From assembly GCF_000582785.1 (NCBI RefSeq), contig NZ_HG931173.1, positions 433,075 through 495,256 on the forward strand: a DNA stretch of 62,182 nucleotides, written 5' to 3'. The translations under genes were made by a program, and so were the position numbers. Positions within the stretch are counted from its first letter, which is position 1, and each line of letters begins with the position of its first letter. Positions 9,238 through 17,291 of the stretch are shown here, in pieces. This stretch comes from Candidatus Blastococcus massiliensis AP3. Its GTDB lineage: Bacteria; Actinomycetota; Actinomycetes; Mycobacteriales; Geodermatophilaceae. Below the pieces are notes generated by a model, which saw only the letters and a program-made list of their open reading frames with translations, did not search any database and was not told the DNA's origin.

Positions 9238-9904
9238 CGCGCGGGCGGCGGCGTCGGAACCAGACGACCGCGACGGCCAGCAGCGCCACCACCGCGACCG
9301 CGACCGCCGCCGTCGCGCTGGAGACCAGCGCCGGCGCCGATGCACCGACGCCGACCTGGACGACCGTGGTGGGCAGGATGCCGAGCGCCGTCGCGCCGGC
9401 GTAGGGCAGCAGACGCATCGCGGTCAGCCCGGAGGCGTAGCTGAGGACGACGAACGGCACGACCGGTATGAGCCGGCCCACCAGCAGGGGCACGAAGCCA
9501 CGGTCGACCAGCAGCCGGTCCAGCCGCTCGAGGCGCGGCCCGGCCAGCCGGGTCACCGCCTCCCGGCCCAGCCACCGGCTCACGCCGAAGCTGAGGACGG
9601 CGCCCAGCATGGCGCCGGTGAGCGCCACGAGGAGGCCGGGGACGAAGCCGACGACGAGGCCGAGCAGGACCGAGACGGCCGTGCGCGGCACCGGCGCCAT
9701 CAGCACCAGGCCCACCCCGCCGACCAGCGCGGCCCAGCCCGCCGGCCCCGCGGCGCGCAGCCAGCGACGGAGGACGTCGACCTCGGGCAGGTCGACGGTG
9801 AGGGCGACCACCGCCCCGGCAGCCAGCACCAGCACCAGGAGGGCCGCCCGCACCCAGGCGGTATCAGCTCCCCCGGTCCTCGGCACCCGCCCATGATCGG
9901 GCAC
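9224..9904 (-). CDS. VTT-domain (TVP38/TMEM64, DedA-like) membrane protein
   Basis: Integral membrane protein of about 226 residues with five or six hydrophobic segments. It has the VTT core: GAMLGAVLSFGVSRWLGR and GRLIPVVPFVVLSYASGLT match the re-entrant-loop regions of the family. Family members act in membrane lipid homeostasis or transport. GTG 9904 is preferred because a longer frame to 9961 would run into the upstream peptidase gene, 17 bp away on the same strand; GTG 9886 is an alternative. Confidence 0.8.
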   Translation of the reverse strand: MPDHGRVPRTGGADTAWVRAALLVLVLAAGAVVALTVDLPEVDVLRRWLRAAGPAGWAALVGGVGLVLMAPVPRTAVSVLLGLVVGFVPGLLVALTGAMLGAVLSFGVSRWLGREAVTRLAGPRLERLDRLLVDRGFVPLLVGRLIPVVPFVVLSYASGLTAMRLLPYAGATALGILPTTVVQVGVGASAPALVSSATAAVAVAVVALLAVAVVWFRRRRPRVSPS

Positions 9905-9921
9905 CGACCCGCCCGTCGGGC

Positions 9922-11166
9922 TCAGCAGCCGCCGAGAGAGATGCCACGTGCCTTCAGCCACGGCACCGGGTTGGTGCGGTTGGCGTAGAGGCCGCCGGTG
10001 TGCACCTCGAAGTGCAGGTGCGGCCCGGTGGACTGGCCGCGGTTGCCGACCTCGGCGATCCGCTCGCCCGCGGCGACGACCTGTCCCGGCGTCACGAAGA
10101 ACTGGTTGACGTGGCCGTACAGGGTGATCGAGCCGTCGCCGTGCAGGACGGCGACCGCCAGCCCGAAGCCGCTCGCCGGGCCGGCCTGGAGGACGACGCC
10201 GCTCTCCGGCGAGTACACCGGCGTGCCGATCGGGGCGGCGATGTCGACGCCCGCGTGCAGGGTGCCCCAGCGCGAGCCGTAGCAGGAGGTCACCCGGCCG
10301 TTGGTCGGTGCGACGGCGCCGCCGGGCGCGACCGAGACGGCACTGGCCGCGGCACCGGCGGCGAGCCGGGACACCTGCTGCGCCTCCCAGGCAGCCGCGG
10401 CGTCACGGGCGCCCTGCATCTCCAGCAGGCGGATCTCGGCGCCGCGCAACTGCTGGTCGAGGCTCGCCTTCTCCACGGCGAGCGCGTCGAACTCGGCCTG
10501 CGCGCCCGACAACTGCGCCTCGGCGGCGTCGCGGGCCTCGGCCGCAGCGCGCGCGGCCCGGTCCCGCTCGGCGGCGGCCTCGCGCGCCTCGCGCTCCGCG
10601 CGCGCCTGCTGCGCCTCCACTACCTCCATGGTCGCCAGGATCTGGGCCCGCTCGGCGCCGAGGACCTCGAGCGTCGCGGCCTGCTGCAGGAGCTCGCCGG
10701 GCCCCTTGGCGTCGAGCAGCAGGTCGATGTCCCCGAAGGACTCCTGGCGGCTGCCCATGTAGGCCTGCCGGCCGACGGTCGCGACGTCGTCCTGGGCGCG
10801 GTCCACGGCCTCGCCCGCTTCGGCGAGGGCGGTCGCGGCCAGCCAGGCGTGCCCGTTGGCGGCGTCGAGCGCGGCCTCTGCCGCCAGGGCCTCACCGCTG
10901 GCGGCCTCGGCCTCGATGGTCATCCGCTGCAGCTTCTGCTCGGCCTCGGCGACCCGGGCGCCGAGGGCAGCCACCTCCGCGGCGACCGCATCGTGCGCGG
11001 AGCGGGCGTCCTCGACCCGGGCGTCGTCCGCGGGCGCGGCGGTGGCGGTCGGCGCGGCCAGGAGTGCCCCGGCGAGGAGGCCTGCCGTGACCAGCGAGGT
11101 GCGCAGCCGGCGGGGCCGGCGAGGAGAGGGCGGGGCGGTGGTGTGCGGGTGGTGCAGGGTCGCCAA
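9922..11166 (-). CDS. Secreted M23 peptidase with N-terminal coiled coil
   Basis: Probable peptidoglycan hydrolase, or hydrolase-like activator, exported by a Sec signal (residues ~20-45, LVTAGLLAGALLAAPTATAA). Residues ~45-270 form a long Ala/Glu/Arg-rich coiled coil like those of EnvC/RipA regulators. The C-terminal LytM domain keeps both zinc motifs, HAGVD (~residue 304) and HLHFE (~residue 384), so it should be catalytically active. The TTG start at 11166 is supported by a GGAG motif 9 nt upstream. It is preceded by a c-di-AMP riboswitch, as are many actinobacterial cell-wall hydrolase genes. Confidence 0.88.
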   Translation of the reverse strand: MATLHHPHTTAPPSPRRPRRLRTSLVTAGLLAGALLAAPTATAAPADDARVEDARSAHDAVAAEVAALGARVAEAEQKLQRMTIEAEAASGEALAAEAALDAANGHAWLAATALAEAGEAVDRAQDDVATVGRQAYMGSRQESFGDIDLLLDAKGPGELLQQAATLEVLGAERAQILATMEVVEAQQARAEREAREAAAERDRAARAAAEARDAAEAQLSGAQAEFDALAVEKASLDQQLRGAEIRLLEMQGARDAAAAWEAQQVSRLAAGAAASAVSVAPGGAVAPTNGRVTSCYGSRWGTLHAGVDIAAPIGTPVYSPESGVVLQAGPASGFGLAVAVLHGDGSITLYGHVNQFFVTPGQVVAAGERIAEVGNRGQSTGPHLHFEVHTGGLYANRTNPVPWLKARGISLGGC

Positions 11167-11190
11167 CGCGACGGTCTCCGTTCCTCACGT

Positions 11191-11328
11191 CCGCCTACCG
11201 AGTTAGCTGACGGGTTCGGGCCGTTAGGTGCCCTACCTCCCTGCGCCCCCGTGCGCAGGGAGGACTCACCCCAGAACTGCGGTGGGTCCCCGGTCCCCCC
11301 GGCCATCGGGCCGGCGGGTTCGGCGGGG
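11191..11328 (-). promoter_or_regulatory. ydaO/yuaA-class c-di-AMP riboswitch upstream of the M23 peptidase
   Basis: Read on the minus strand, the leader contains the hallmarks of the class in order: CGCCGAACCCGCCGG, then GGGGACCCACCGC, then TTCTGGGGTGAGTCC, a GC hairpin (CTCCCTGCGC / GCGCAGGGAG), and the 3' block CCCGTCAGCTAAC followed by TCGGTAGGCGG. This matches actinobacterial examples upstream of rpf and NlpC/M23 genes. The class binds cyclic di-AMP and turns expression off. The 3' end lies 24 nt before the peptidase start. Confidence 0.88.
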
Positions 11329-11376
11329 TCCGGCCGAGGCCCTCGGTTGAGGACGGAGCTCGGTGGACCGCAGGCG

Positions 11377-11405
11377 ACGGTACAAGCGGATTCGCCTTAT
11401 GTCAC
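11377..11405 (-). promoter_or_regulatory. Possible promoter of the riboswitch-M23 unit
   Basis: On the minus strand GTGACA and TACCGT are separated by 17 nt, and transcription would begin about 40 nt before the riboswitch. The match is modest and is offered as the best candidate only. Confidence 0.3.
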
Positions 11406-11522
11406 AGGGAGGTAACGGCCCTTGTGGACGGCGGCCGGCCGACTCGCCGACGCGACCAGCAGGCCTGCCCTCCCTGGGTTTCTGCGCTGTGAGGCATGCC
11501 TCTCTGGCAGGCTGTCGGCGCC

Positions 11523-11599
11523 GGGGCGGTAGCTCAGCTGGTCAGAGCATGGGACTCATAATCCCTGGGTCGTGGGTTCGAGCCCCACCCGCCCCACCA
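11523..11599 (+). tRNA. tRNA-Met (anticodon CAU)
   Basis: A complete cloverleaf: acceptor stem GGGGCGG / CCGCCCC, D-arm GCTC/GAGC, anticodon loop CTCATAA with anticodon CAT, T-arm GTGGG-TTCGAGC-CCCAC and an encoded CCA end. The outermost anticodon-stem pair is a T-T mismatch. A CAU anticodon could also belong to an Ile2 tRNA; elongator Met is more likely from the overall form. An integrase gene starts 69 bp downstream, so the 3' end is a candidate attachment site. Confidence 0.9.
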
Positions 11600-11668
11600 C
11601 CAGGCAATACTTGGGTACTGGATCCCGCACAGCGCTCCAACAGAGGAGGATTCCGCTAGGCTGTAGAC

Positions 11669-12595
11669 ATGTCTTCAGCCCCGTCTCCGCGTGTCGCGGT
11701 GGCCGTCGATGACCTGGCGGTGCTGCTGCCCGACTGGCGCACCCACCTGCGCGCCCGCAATGTTGCCCCGTCCACCATCGCCAGCTACCTACGCGTTGGC
11801 GAGAACCTGGTCGGGTACCTGCGTGAGGCGGGGATGCCGACCACCGCGGGCGCGATCACTCGCGACCACGTTGAGGCCTTCTTGGCCGCCCTCATGGAGC
11901 GCGTGTCCCCCGCGACCGTCGCCAAGCACTACCGATCCATGCAGCAGCTCTTCCGCTGGCTGACCGAGGACGGCGAAATCCCACGATCCCCGATGGAGCG
12001 GATGCGCCCGCCAGCCGTGCCCGAGCAGCCGGTCGACATCCTCACTGACGACGAGCTACGGGCCCTGTTGGACGCTGCCCGCGGCAACACCTTCGAGAAC
12101 CGCCGGGACACCGCGATGCTGCGCATGCTCATCGACACCGGCATGCGCGCCGGCGAGCTGGCCGGGCTCAATGTCGACGACCTGGATTCCGAGCAGAGCG
12201 TGGCCCTGGTGATGGGCAAGGGACGGCGCGGCCGTGCAGTGCCGTACGGCGCCAAGACCGCCGACGCCTTGCGCCGCTACCTGCGCGCCCGTGCAACACA
12301 CCCCCAGGCCGCCCTCCCGGCGCTGTGGCTCGGCAAGAAGGGAAGGGTGACCGACTCCGGCGTCCGGCAGATGCTCGAACGTCGCGCCGCCGAAGCCGAC
12401 GTTTCCAACGTGCACCCACACCGCTTCCGGCACACCTACGCCCACACCTGGCTGGCCAGCGGCGGACAGGAGCAGGACCTCATGCGGCTCGCTGGTTGGC
12501 GCTCGCGAGAGATGGTCGGCCGTTACGCTGCGAGCGCTGCCGACGAGCGGGCCCGTGCCGCGTTCCATCGCGCCGCCCTGGGCGACCGGCTGTAA
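11669..12595 (+). CDS. Tyrosine recombinase/integrase
   Basis: A 308-residue XerC/D-like site-specific recombinase. The N-terminal SAM-like core-binding domain spans about residues 10-100. The catalytic domain has the first Arg in DTGMRAGEL (~residue 158), a Lys-containing beta hairpin (MGKGRRGR), HPHRFRHTYA (~250) and the nucleophile Tyr in VGRYAAS (~285). All catalytic positions are present. Because it directly follows a tRNA gene and precedes a long mosaic region, it probably integrated a genomic island or ICE there. An AGGAGG-like site lies farther upstream than usual, so the start is not certain. Confidence 0.88.
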   Translation: MSSAPSPRVAVAVDDLAVLLPDWRTHLRARNVAPSTIASYLRVGENLVGYLREAGMPTTAGAITRDHVEAFLAALMERVSPATVAKHYRSMQQLFRWLTEDGEIPRSPMERMRPPAVPEQPVDILTDDELRALLDAARGNTFENRRDTAMLRMLIDTGMRAGELAGLNVDDLDSEQSVALVMGKGRRGRAVPYGAKTADALRRYLRARATHPQAALPALWLGKKGRVTDSGVRQMLERRAAEADVSNVHPHRFRHTYAHTWLASGGQEQDLMRLAGWRSREMVGRYAASAADERARAAFHRAALGDRL

Positions 12596-12979
12596 CGAAC
12601 GTTCTGCTGAATGTCGCCGGTTGCACCGGCTGCAGCGGAGCAGCACGGGCGGCATACCCATATCGCTGGAGTCGGGCCCACTACGTGCCCGCGGTCAGCA
12701 GGGTCACGCTGGCCGGAGAACCGACTCCGTCGTCCGAAAGGCTCACATCCCGGGCAAGGACTGCTCCGGCAAGCGTCAGCAAGACCGGTGCGGCGGCGAT
12801 CTCGCCAAGTCTCGTTGCCCACTGCCGCGGCGGGCCAGCCGGCGGATGCGCAGCCTCGGGGCCGGAAGGGCACGTGGTGGGGCGATACTCGGTTACCGGA
12901 CGGGTGCGCTCCGGTGAGGGTGAGGGAGAGCCCCCTGGAGGGTGAAAGTCAGCCCTCGGCAAGTGGCGCGCCGCGAGAC
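12596..12979. other. Gap after the integrase, no gene seen
   Basis: About 380 bp. The open frames here are shadows without ribosome sites. A GGGTGAAAGTCAGCCCT segment near 12940 slightly recalls group II intron leaders, but no intron-encoded protein or domain V hairpin is present. Confidence 0.3.
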
Positions 12980-13357
12980 CTATGCCTCGCCTGCAGCCGA
13001 AGACCTCGAACCGCCACCGCCGTTGCGCCTCAAGCCACGAGCGTGGCTTGAGGCCAGCGCAAGACGGACGAAGTACGCCTTGCGTGCATGCTCAGCCCGA
13101 CGAGCTCGCTCACGGGGATCAAGAGATCCGTCGGGGTCCACCTCCCGTTCGAACCGAGACAAGAACGCAGCCCGGGCAGGCGCCGTATGTGCTGCGGCGT
13201 CCCGCACCCTGGCATGGAGCTGATGTGCTGCCATGCGCGCCCGTAGCGCCCGCTGGCTGACAGCGGACGGGCTTCCAAGGTCGCGGTTGCGTCCGGCCCC
13301 ACCGGCGCCAGCAAGGTGGCACTCGCGATCCTGCGACGACGACTGATGACCTGCCAT
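12980..13357 (-). CDS. Conserved hypothetical protein, Arg/Ala-rich helical
   Basis: A 125-residue basic protein whose middle part (ARAAFLSRFEREVDPDG then LDPRERARRAEHARKAY) has the look of a small helical protein family I associate with actinobacterial mobile regions. No catalytic motif is visible. The ATG has a very good ribosome site, GAGGAG, 6 nt upstream, which supports a real gene despite the composition. Function unknown. Confidence 0.6.
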   Translation of the reverse strand: MAGHQSSSQDRECHLAGAGGAGRNRDLGSPSAVSQRALRARMAAHQLHARVRDAAAHTAPARAAFLSRFEREVDPDGSLDPRERARRAEHARKAYFVRLALASSHARGLRRNGGGGSRSSAAGEA

Positions 13358-13457
13358 GGCAACTCCTCGATCCGCTGGTTTGCGTCAACATGGCGGCTCA
13401 GCCGTCTCTCGTCGGCGTCCGCTGCCTTCACGAGGAGAAGGCGCTATTCAAGGCCGT

Positions 13458-14326
13458 TTAGTGACACCACTTGAGCCTCTTGTGCAGGTTTCCTACGTGC
13501 CACGATTGCTCGCCCCGGCTCGCTGTGAGTGCAACCGGCTGCGCCGGACGGCGCGGTGACCCCCACCGCCGCGGCCCGTCCTCTTGGCACATAACTGATC
13601 CGCGCCACCCGGAGATGGCGCCGAAGATGGCGAAGCCGGCGGTGAGGAAGATGGGCCCCAGCCGTGAGGTCTCACCCTCGTGCGCCTCTCCGATCATCTC
13701 CTCGACCACGACGGCGGTGAGCGCGCCACCGGTCAACGCGAGGACCGACAGCGTGACGATCTCGGGAGCGTCCCGGAGGGCGAAGTAGCCGAGCGTGGCG
13801 CCGAGGAAGATCGGGACGGCGAAGCCTGCCGCGAGCAGCACCCGCCGACCGCGGCGGATGCCGGCCCTGCGCATCGTCGCGATGGCCGCGAAACCCCCCG
13901 GGACATCGGCGGGGACCTGCCCCAGGGCGAGGAGAAGACCGAGAGCCGGGTTGAGGACCGTGCCGGTGCCGATCATGACGCCGTCACTGAACAGGTCCAA
14001 CGAGACGCCGGAGAAAATCCCCAGTGCGCTCCCCTGCTTCTCAGCCCCGCCCATCCTCGCCTGGATGAAGCCGATGGCTCGGTCCAGGCCGATGAGGGCA
14101 GCACCTCCGCCCACGAACGCCAACAGCGGCACCCACGGGAGACCCGCCGCCAAGGCCTCAGGCATGAGTTCGAGGCCCACGACGGCGAGAACGATGCCGG
14201 CCGCGAGGTGCACGCGAGGCTCAGCGTGCGTTCAGAGACGCGAAACGTCTCGGCGAGCACTCCCCCGGCGAAGTTCCCGGCCGCGGGCAGGGCCGCGAGG
14301 CCGAGGACGAGCAGGTATCCGCTCAC
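13458..14326 (-). pseudogene. ZIP-family metal transporter, frameshifted
   Basis: The N-terminus (VSGYLLVLGLAALPAAGNF, from GTG 14326) and the following HLAAGIVLAVVGLELMPEAL segment with GVSLDLFSDGVMIGTG are typical of ZIP divalent-metal (Zn/Fe/Mn) transporters. The two parts are in different frames: one base is missing near 14214, after ERTLSLA. The C-terminus also departs from the family after IFGAISGW and runs on with polar residues, so a second break or junction near 13610 is likely. The start overlaps the stop of the CDF gene (GTGA). It lies downstream of baeRF module A on the same strand. Confidence 0.75.
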
Positions 14327-14952
14327 GTCTCGTCCTCGTCGTCCTCGACCAGCTGGCCCTCCCAGGCTTGACGGCTCTCGTAGACGGCGAAAGCTGGGAT
14401 GAGGAAGCCGGCCACCGGGTCGAGCCAGGGCCATCCCACCACGGCGTAGAGGCCGAGCAGGGTGGAGATGCTCAGCAGCACGCAAATCCGGGTCTCGGCG
14501 GCGTCAGCCAGGATGAGCGGGTCCCGCAGCCGCTCACCGACGTGGCCGCTTGGCGCGAGCCAGGAGCGGCATCACGACGATGGAGGCGGCGAGCAGTACC
14601 AGAGCGACACCCGACGTGTCGGGCTCTTCCCCGTCCACGAGGCTGCGGATGCCCTCGAACGTCACGTAGGCGGCCAACACGAAGAACGTGACGGGCCACC
14701 GCCTTGAGGGTGCGGCGCTCCTTCGCCTCATCGGCCTCGCCATGGCGCAGGCGCGCAGCCAGGCGCAGGCCGACCAGTACCGCCGCCGCCGACTCGATAC
14801 CCGAGTCGAACCCGAAGCCGATCATCGAAACCAGGCCGGCGAGGATGCCGACCGTGACGGCGACGGCGCCCCTCGACGACGTTGTAGGCGACAGTGAACT
14901 GTGCCAGGCGCACCCCCCGCCCGGTGAGCCGTTCGATCTGGACCGGGCTCAT
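14323..14952 (-). pseudogene. Cation diffusion facilitator (CDF)-like transporter, three frame breaks
   Basis: Pieces read in order on the minus strand in successive frames: MSPVQIERLTGRGVRLAQF, then SMIGFGFDSGIESAAAVLVG, then VTFFVLAAYVTFEGIRSLV, then DPLILADAAETRICVLLSIS, ending VEDDEDET. Together they make a CDF-type cation efflux protein of about 205 residues with the usual Asp-containing membrane segments (FGFDSGIES, DAAETR). Three single-base shifts within 630 bp break it, near 14870, 14690 and 14540. It sits between baeRF copy A and the ZIP gene, all on the minus strand, so metal transport was probably part of the module A transcript. Confidence 0.75.
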
Positions 14953-14966
14953 GGTGGCATTCGTGC

Positions 14967-15003
14967 CGGTCCCGGTCCCGGTCCCGGTCCCGGTCCCGGT
15001 CCG
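14967..15003. repeat. Hexamer tandem repeat (CGGTCC)n
   Basis: About six copies of CGGTCC between the baeRF-A stop and the CDF start. A simple low-complexity expansion in the intergenic spacer. Confidence 0.85.
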
Positions 15004-15094
15004 GACGGCCGCAGGGCTGAGCGGGCCGATCACCGGGCCTGTTCCCGGATCGTGATCTGGAGGGGCCCGGGCGCCGGCGCGGCGCGGGCCCTTC

Positions 15095-16180
15095 TCAGCG
15101 GAGGGTCAGCACGACTCGTTCGTGTTCGCTGAGGCGGCCGTCGGCGACGAAGGCGACCCATCCGCCGCGCTGGATGACGAGTTCGATGAGCTCGTCGACA
15201 GCGTCGTCGATGACCTCGGGGTGGTCGACATCCGGGGCGGGGAAGAGGAAGTCGCCGTCGTCGCTGATCCGCGCGGGGTAGACGAGGCTTTCCTCGACGG
15301 CCAGCATCTCGGGGCGTTCGGCGCGTGCGGCCAGCCAGGCCGAGGGGATTCCGTCGACGACCTTGTTGCGGGACCGGCGGTGGTCGATGAGCTGCAGTGC
15401 CTCGTCCTGCCGGGACAGCAGGTAGCGCTCGAGCACCAGCCGGATGCGGGGTACGAGGTCGGTCAGCGGGGCCTGGGTGAGGCTGCCGGTGACGGTGCCG
15501 GCCAGCCGGGCTGTGTTGCGGGAGATGCGCTCGAACTCGGAGAGCGTGCGTTCGGTGCCGACCAGGACCAGGGGGGCCGGGTGCAGGCGCAGGTAGGTGG
15601 CCAGCGCCCGGTCCACCTGCCGAAGGAAGTCGACCGCCGGCGGGCTGCGTCGCGCGGGGGTTTGGGGCACGACGATGGGGAAGCCGGATCGCGCTGGCGC
15701 GGAGAGCCGGTCCCCGGAGCCGTCGAGCAGTCGTGCCTCGCGCTCGGTCAGCAGCAGGACGACGTGGCGGGGGGTGCGGTGCAGCCCGCGGACGAGGTCC
15801 CGGGTGGCGAAGGTCGGGTCGATCACCACCCGATCGGTCACCGGAACGGGGAGCCGCACGATCTCGCGCATGTGGGCGTTGACGAAGATGCCGATCGCCC
15901 GCCCGGTGGGTCCGGCCAGGGCTCGGGACACCGTGGAGTCGAGCGCCCTCAGCACCTCGTCCCCATGCTCAGAGGACTCGGCTCGCAGCCGCTCCGTGGC
16001 TTCGGCAGCCAACCGGGACACGGTGCGCGCGTCGGCCCCCGACATGCGGCGGCCCGGTGTCGTGGATGCCAGCAGGGAGACTGACGGATAGCTGCGGACC
16101 GACTGGAGCATCACCACGGCGTCGGGGGAGGGGCCGGCGGGCTCCCGCGCCGGGCGGGACGGACGCGAGACGATCGTCAT
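15095..16180 (-). CDS. baeRF family 3-like protein, module copy A
   Basis: A 361-residue protein resembling bacterial archaeo-eukaryotic release factor (baeRF) family 3 proteins, relatives of the eRF1/Vms1 fold proposed to act at stalled or stressed ribosomes. The N-terminal block RSYPSVSLLASTTPGRRM is followed by the eRF1 domain 2-like core with DPTFATRDLVRGLHRTPRHV and LTEREARLLDG. The L7Ae-like C-terminus ends DDAVDELIELVIQRGGWVAF and HERVVLTLR. No GGQ loop is visible, so peptide-release chemistry is not implied. The ATG at 16180 overlaps the stop of the small upstream gene (ATGA), indicating translational coupling. Three paralogs lie in this window. The family call is from memory of the motifs. 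Confidence 0.75.
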   Translation of the reverse strand: MTIVSRPSRPAREPAGPSPDAVVMLQSVRSYPSVSLLASTTPGRRMSGADARTVSRLAAEATERLRAESSEHGDEVLRALDSTVSRALAGPTGRAIGIFVNAHMREIVRLPVPVTDRVVIDPTFATRDLVRGLHRTPRHVVLLLTEREARLLDGSGDRLSAPARSGFPIVVPQTPARRSPPAVDFLRQVDRALATYLRLHPAPLVLVGTERTLSEFERISRNTARLAGTVTGSLTQAPLTDLVPRIRLVLERYLLSRQDEALQLIDHRRSRNKVVDGIPSAWLAARAERPEMLAVEESLVYPARISDDGDFLFPAPDVDHPEVIDDAVDELIELVIQRGGWVAFVADGRLSEHERVVLTLR

Positions 16181-16602
16181 GCCGCCCACGTCCCCAGCGG
16201 CTGGGCGTCGTACCGCCGGGCCAGGCGCTTCACTGCGCGTTCGAGCACCTTCTCGCGGCGTCGGCCGCGGAGCCCGCCCAGGAGGTGGACGCTGATGATC
16301 GGCTTGCCACTGACCTTGGCGGTCTTGGCCAGGACGAGCTCCAGGAGGTCCGTGGTCTGGCGGTCGCACTCATCGGCGAGCAGCGCGCTCAGCGCGACGT
16401 TCCTGGTCCAGAGCGGGCGCGGTCGTATCACGGCGACGCACAGCTGGCGGCTCTCGCGCGTCGCCAGTGCGATCGCGGCCGGAAGCGTGATGTGGACGTC
16501 GTCCCGGTCGAGGATGACGGCCAGGACGCGCGGCGCCCGCTCGGCGGGCGGCGCGGCGGTCGCAGGTCCAAGGAGGGTGCGCGGGCTGAGGTGGGCGGGC
16601 AC
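16177..16602 (-). CDS. Small alpha/beta protein of the baeRF module, copy A
   Basis: A 141-residue protein with alternating strand/helix segments: APRVLAVILDRDDVHITLPA (strand plus helix), LCVAVIRPRPLW (strand), a central helix with DECDRQTTDLLELV, then ISVHLLGGLRGRRREKVLER and ARRYDAQPLGTWAA. The topology recalls universal-stress-protein or Rossmann-like domains, but no Gly-rich ATP-binding signature is present, so I do not name it. The GTG start at 16602 ends the structured leader. The same protein precedes baeRF in all four modules; shared motifs are VILDRDD, HLxxGLRGRxR and YDAxPLG. Confidence 0.75.
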   Translation of the reverse strand: MPAHLSPRTLLGPATAAPPAERAPRVLAVILDRDDVHITLPAAIALATRESRQLCVAVIRPRPLWTRNVALSALLADECDRQTTDLLELVLAKTAKVSGKPIISVHLLGGLRGRRREKVLERAVKRLARRYDAQPLGTWAA

Positions 16603-16725
16603 GGGGAGCTCCAGGAGCTTGTCGGCGAGGTCTTCCCCGGTTCGAAGGAACCGGCCGCGGCCCGGGCCTGGCGGCCGGGACTGTCGGGCAGCGGCACCGC
16701 GGATGCGGTGGGTACTCCCCTCGTG
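16603..16725 (-). promoter_or_regulatory. Conserved structured leader, copy A (yybP-ykoY Mn riboswitch-like)
   Basis: On the minus strand GGGGAGTACCC (16720-16710) and AGACCTCG (16633-16626) are 87 nt apart. Between them lie a CACCGC/GCGGTG hairpin and a CCGGTTC-cttc-GAACCGG hairpin. CGAGG just before the first block can pair with CCTCG of the second to close the structure. The GGGGAGTA and AGACCT-GCC blocks recall the two metal-binding loops of yybP-ykoY manganese riboswitches. The class assignment is inference; the conservation with the other three copies is seen. Confidence 0.6.
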
Positions 16726-16731
16726 CGAATG

Positions 16732-16760
16732 AGTTTACCCGAAAAGCACTTCGCTTGCAA
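16732..16760 (-). promoter_or_regulatory. Promoter of module A
   Basis: TTGCAA and TAAACT with a 17-nt spacer on the minus strand, the -10 ending 7 nt before the conserved TTCGYACG start of the leader. The other three copies have matching hexamers at the same place. Confidence 0.65.
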
Positions 16761-16845
16761 CCGAGAGTGCCTGTAGCAACGAGAAGGCGCAAATTCGCCG
16801 CGCCCGGGGAGTGCCGGAGGGCGCGGAGGTCAATTCGGCGAAGGG

Positions 16846-17055
16846 CTACGCCTCTTCGCTGCTGAACGACAGGAACTGACCCACGGTGCGCACATCGCAC
16901 ACCTCGCCCCCTACTCGAGTGTCGGGGTGGATGGTGTAGCGGTTCCGGCGACCCACCCGCACGCGGTGAAGAACGTTGGCGTCCTCGAGGTCTCGGAGCA
17001 GGGTGAGGGCGGCGCGAGGCATCGCCCCCACGACGCTGGCTTGGTCGGCGATGTG
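16846..17055 (-). pseudogene. Winged-helix (MarR-like) regulator, 5'-truncated
   Basis: The C-terminal 65 or so residues of a small winged-helix regulator: LTLLRDLEDANVLHRVRVGR followed by RNRYTI and VGQFLSF. This corresponds to VKDLEEAGYIVRHRVGRRNQ and VGDFLSL in the intact regulator next to module D. The start is lost: the frame upstream of about 17055 is antisense to a DUF1116 remnant on the plus strand. It lies upstream of the module A promoter, same strand. Confidence 0.6.
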
Positions 17056-17291
17056 CTGGCCACGTCCCGGCCGATGCGGCGCATCACGCCGGCGCCGCAC
17101 CCGAGCGATCCGCTGCCGCCGCGGAACCTCGCGGGATACCCGAGCGGGATCGGCGTGCTCGAGGTGCTCGGCACCGGCATCGCGCACAAGGAGCCGGTCG
17201 GGGGGCATATCGGCGCCGGCATCGACGCCGCTCCCGCGAGGTGTTCACGCAGGCCGCCCAGGCCCTGGCCGAGCCGTGCGGCACCCGGTGA
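17046..17291 (+). pseudogene. DUF1116 (YlbE/AllG-like) C-terminal fragment
   Basis: The segment GYPSGIGVLEVLGTGIAHKE then PVGGHIGAGID, and in another frame REVFTQAAQALAEPCGTR, matches the C-terminal end of DUF1116 proteins, subunits linked to oxamate carbamoyltransferase in allantoin-type catabolism. Only about 80 of more than 400 residues remain, with one frame break near 17236. The stop overlaps the carbamate kinase start (GTGA), so the original gene pair was coupled. The 5' side is replaced by the winged-helix fragment, marking a deletion breakpoint. Confidence 0.6.

Noticed and set aside
12840-12960. Possible group II intron 5' region (GGGTGAAAGTC)
   Set aside because: No reverse transcriptase gene, no domain V hairpin and no exon junction are visible.
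14967-15003. CRISPR array
   Set aside because: Six-base simple repeat without spacers; no array of direct repeats with unique spacers was seen anywhere in the window.
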